Under the pieces are notes generated by a model. It made no database searches. It saw only the letters and a program-made list of their open reading frames with translations, and had not been told where the DNA came from. Positions 62,213 through 64,000 of a stretch of DNA of 64,000 bases are shown here, one piece after another; positions within the stretch are counted from its first letter, which is position 1, and every line of letters starts with the position of its first letter. The stretch is from Piscibacillus salipiscarius JCM 13188 (lineage in GTDB: Bacteria; Bacillota; Bacilli; Bacillales; Alkalibacillaceae), in the NCBI RefSeq assembly GCF_001311865.1, contig NZ_BBCD01000007.1, forward strand, positions 1 to 64,000, written 5' to 3'. Both the position numbers and the translations under genes were made by a program.

Positions 62213-63747
62213 TTCCCATTCAATTGTTGATGGTGGCTTGCTTGTTATGTCATAAACCACTCGATTAACATGTTTGACTTCATTAACGATTCTCGTTGAA
62301 ATTTTTTCAAGAACATCATAAGGGATTCTCGCCCAGTCAGATGTCATGCCATCAATGGATGTTACTGCTCTTATCCCGATTGCATGATCATAAGTTCGTT
62401 CATCCCCCATCACTCCAACACTTTGTATGCCTGGTAGGACTGTGAAATACTGCCATACGTCTCTGTCTAAACCAGCGTGCTTAATTTCTTCACGTAAAAT
62501 TGCATCAGATTCTTTAACTAATTCAAGTTTATCCTCAGTAATTTCACCTAATACTCTAATTGCTAGTCCAGGTCCTGGAAATGGCTGTCTCCATACAATA
62601 TGCTCTGGAATGCCAAGCTCTTCCCCTAGTACACGAACTTCATCTTTAAATAAAGTATTTAAAGGCTCGATTAAGTCAAAATTCATACGTTCTGGTAACC
62701 CGCCAACGTTATGATGTGATTTAATCGTCTGTGCTGTTTGAGTTCCGCTTTCAATGACATCAGTATAGAGTGTTCCTTGAGCTAAATAATCAATGTCATG
62801 TAATTTTGAGGCTTGATCTTCAAATACATAAATAAACTCATTACCGATGATTTTGCGTTTTTCTTCAGGATCATCTACACCTTTTAATTTTCCTAAAAAC
62901 CGGTCTTGAGCATCTACTTTAATAACATTTATATTAAAACCTTCTCTAAACATCTTCATGACGTCTTCTGCTTCATTCTTTCTAAGTAACCCATGGTCAA
63001 CGAAGATACATGTTAGTTGATCACCAATAGCACGGTGTAATAAGACTGCGACAACGGATGAATCAACACCGCCACTTAACGCACAAAGAACCTTTTTATC
63101 TTGTACTTGATTTCTAATTTTTTCAACTTCGAGTTCAATAAAATTTTCCATTGTCCAATTTCCGGAACAACCACAAATATTTAAAACAAAATTCTTAAGT
63201 AAATCATTTCCATATTCTGAATGTTTTACTTCAGGATGAAATTGCACACCATAGAGTTTTTATCTGGATGACTTATAGCTGCAATTGGACAAGATTCATT
63301 TGAAGCATCCACTTGAAAACCTTCTGGCTCTTTTGTGACATGATCACCGTGGCTCATCCAAACCTGCTGCTCTTCAGGTAACGTTAAAAATAACTCTGAA
63401 TCATTTAACCGCTTAATCACTGCTCTTCCATATTCTCGTCTACCAGCACGTTCGACACTTCCGCCATAATGATAAGACATAAGCTGCATCCCATAGCAAA
63501 TACCTAAAATGGGGATGTTTAGTTCAAAGATTTCAGGATCAATCGTAAAGGCTTGATCTCCATATACACTATTTGGGCCTCCAGATAGAATGATTCCCGT
63601 TGGATTTAAACCCTTTAATTCCTTAGCTGTTATGTCATTAGGCTTTAGTTCACTAAAGACGCCTTGTTCACGAATTCGTCTAGTGATGAGCTGATTGTAT
63701 TGACTTCCATAATCCAGTACAATGATTTTTTCATCAATTGACTTCAT
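62210..63747 (-). CDS. guaA: GMP synthase (glutamine-hydrolysing)
   Basis: Converts XMP to GMP, about 512 residues. Glutamine amidotransferase domain with [10 protein letters not shown] (nucleophile Cys) and [14 protein letters not shown]; synthetase domain with the PP-loop [38 protein letters not shown], and C-terminus [14 protein letters not shown]. An A5-type run near 63258-63262 (one short) breaks it just before VQFHPE. Preceded by a guanine riboswitch. Confidence 0.96.
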
Positions 63748-63777
63748 GTTTAAACACCTCGCATTATTTCCCTATAT

Positions 63778-63824
63778 AAAAAACTAGAATTCCACCTCAA
63801 GTAGCTACAAAGGCAGAATTCTAG
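63778..63824 (-). terminator. Expression-platform terminator of the guanine riboswitch
   Basis: CTAGAATT/AATTCTAG stem extended by TGCC/GGTGG pairing, with UUUUUU, between the aptamer and guaA. Confidence 0.88.
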
Positions 63825-63832
63825 ATTCTTAC

Positions 63833-63901
63833 CTTCATAGTCAGGTTGTTTACGGCAACCCGGTAGAGACTCTTGCTCCATATTAGCAAGGATATATGAA
63901 G
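63833..63901 (-). promoter_or_regulatory. Guanine (purine) riboswitch of guaA
   Basis: P1 pairs 63895-63901 with 63833-63839. Between them are the conserved AGTCTCTACC and CCTGACTATG segments; the C in GACTA indicates guanine rather than adenine. Guanine would favour the downstream terminator and lower guaA expression. Confidence 0.93.
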
Positions 63902-63936
63902 TGATTCCGTTTTTATAAGGGGTTTAAAATACAAAA

Positions 63937-64000
63937 TTAAAATGAATAATTAGGAGCTTCTTTTGTTACTTGTACATCATGTGGATGACTTTCTTTTAGT
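63937..64000 (-). CDS. guaB: IMP dehydrogenase, C-terminal end (partial)
   Basis: The visible 20 codons end SHPHDVQVTKEAPNYSF, the typical C-terminus of Bacillus IMP dehydrogenase, which makes XMP for GuaA. The rest of the gene lies beyond the window. Confidence 0.85.
   Translation of the reverse strand, partial: LKESHPHDVQVTKEAPNYSF

Overview
This is a 64 kb stretch of a low-GC Bacillaceae chromosome, probably from a halophilic or alkaliphilic relative of Bacillus (Halobacillus/Virgibacillus/Oceanobacillus-like). The evidence is a full set of endospore genes (spo0A, spoIVB, the eight-gene spoIIIA operon), B. subtilis-like yqg/yqh/yqf gene order, AGGAGG-type ribosome binding sites, strong sigma-A promoters, and an OLE RNA gene, which is typical of extremophilic or anaerobic Firmicutes. 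No phage, insertion sequence or CRISPR array is visible.

Layout. 1-14 kb (minus strand): aspartokinase, spo0A, spoIVB, recN, argR, tlyA, dxs, oapA, the large non-coding OLE RNA (about 9665-10276), ispA, xseB, xseA, folD, nusB. 14-22 kb (minus): yqhY, accC, accB, then spoIIIAH to spoIIIAA. 22-29 kb: efp, yqhT, aroQ, yqhR, yqhP (+), patatin-like yqhO, a class II ribonucleotide reductase and a rhodanese (+). 29-34 kb: glycine cleavage genes gcvT-gcvPA-gcvPB behind a tandem glycine riboswitch. 34-41 kb: yqhH/yqhG helicase pair, aroK, the comGA-GG competence pilus operon and tRNA-Gln. 41-54 kb: yqgY, yqgX, DUF2759, fetAB-like exporter, an LTA synthase, yqgQ, rhomboid yqgP, two unfamiliar membrane-anchored proteins, rpmG, yqgN, pbpA, an MFS permease, sodA and five tRNAs. 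54-64 kb: Na/phosphate cotransporter, NfeD protein, ispG, yqfX, yqfT, nfo, cshB, ispH, guaA behind a guanine riboswitch, and the 3' end of guaB.

Functional themes. Three steps of non-mevalonate isoprenoid synthesis (dxs, ispG, ispH) and the prenyl synthase ispA are present, and OLE RNA with its membrane partner OapA sits inside the ispA-dxs block. Fatty-acid initiation (accBC) carries a near-perfect FapR operator and is next to yqhY. The class II ribonucleotide reductase has tandem NrdR boxes. Sporulation promoters of the expected sigma classes (H for spo0A, E for spoIIIA, G-like for spoIVB) can be read directly.

A strong technical signal runs through the window. Most long genes, including essential ones (dxs, accC, guaA, spo0A, recN), are interrupted by single-base indels that lie almost always in mononucleotide runs, mostly one base too short. 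I treat these as assembly/sequencing errors and annotate the reconstructed genes. Ends of such genes are approximate at the protein level.
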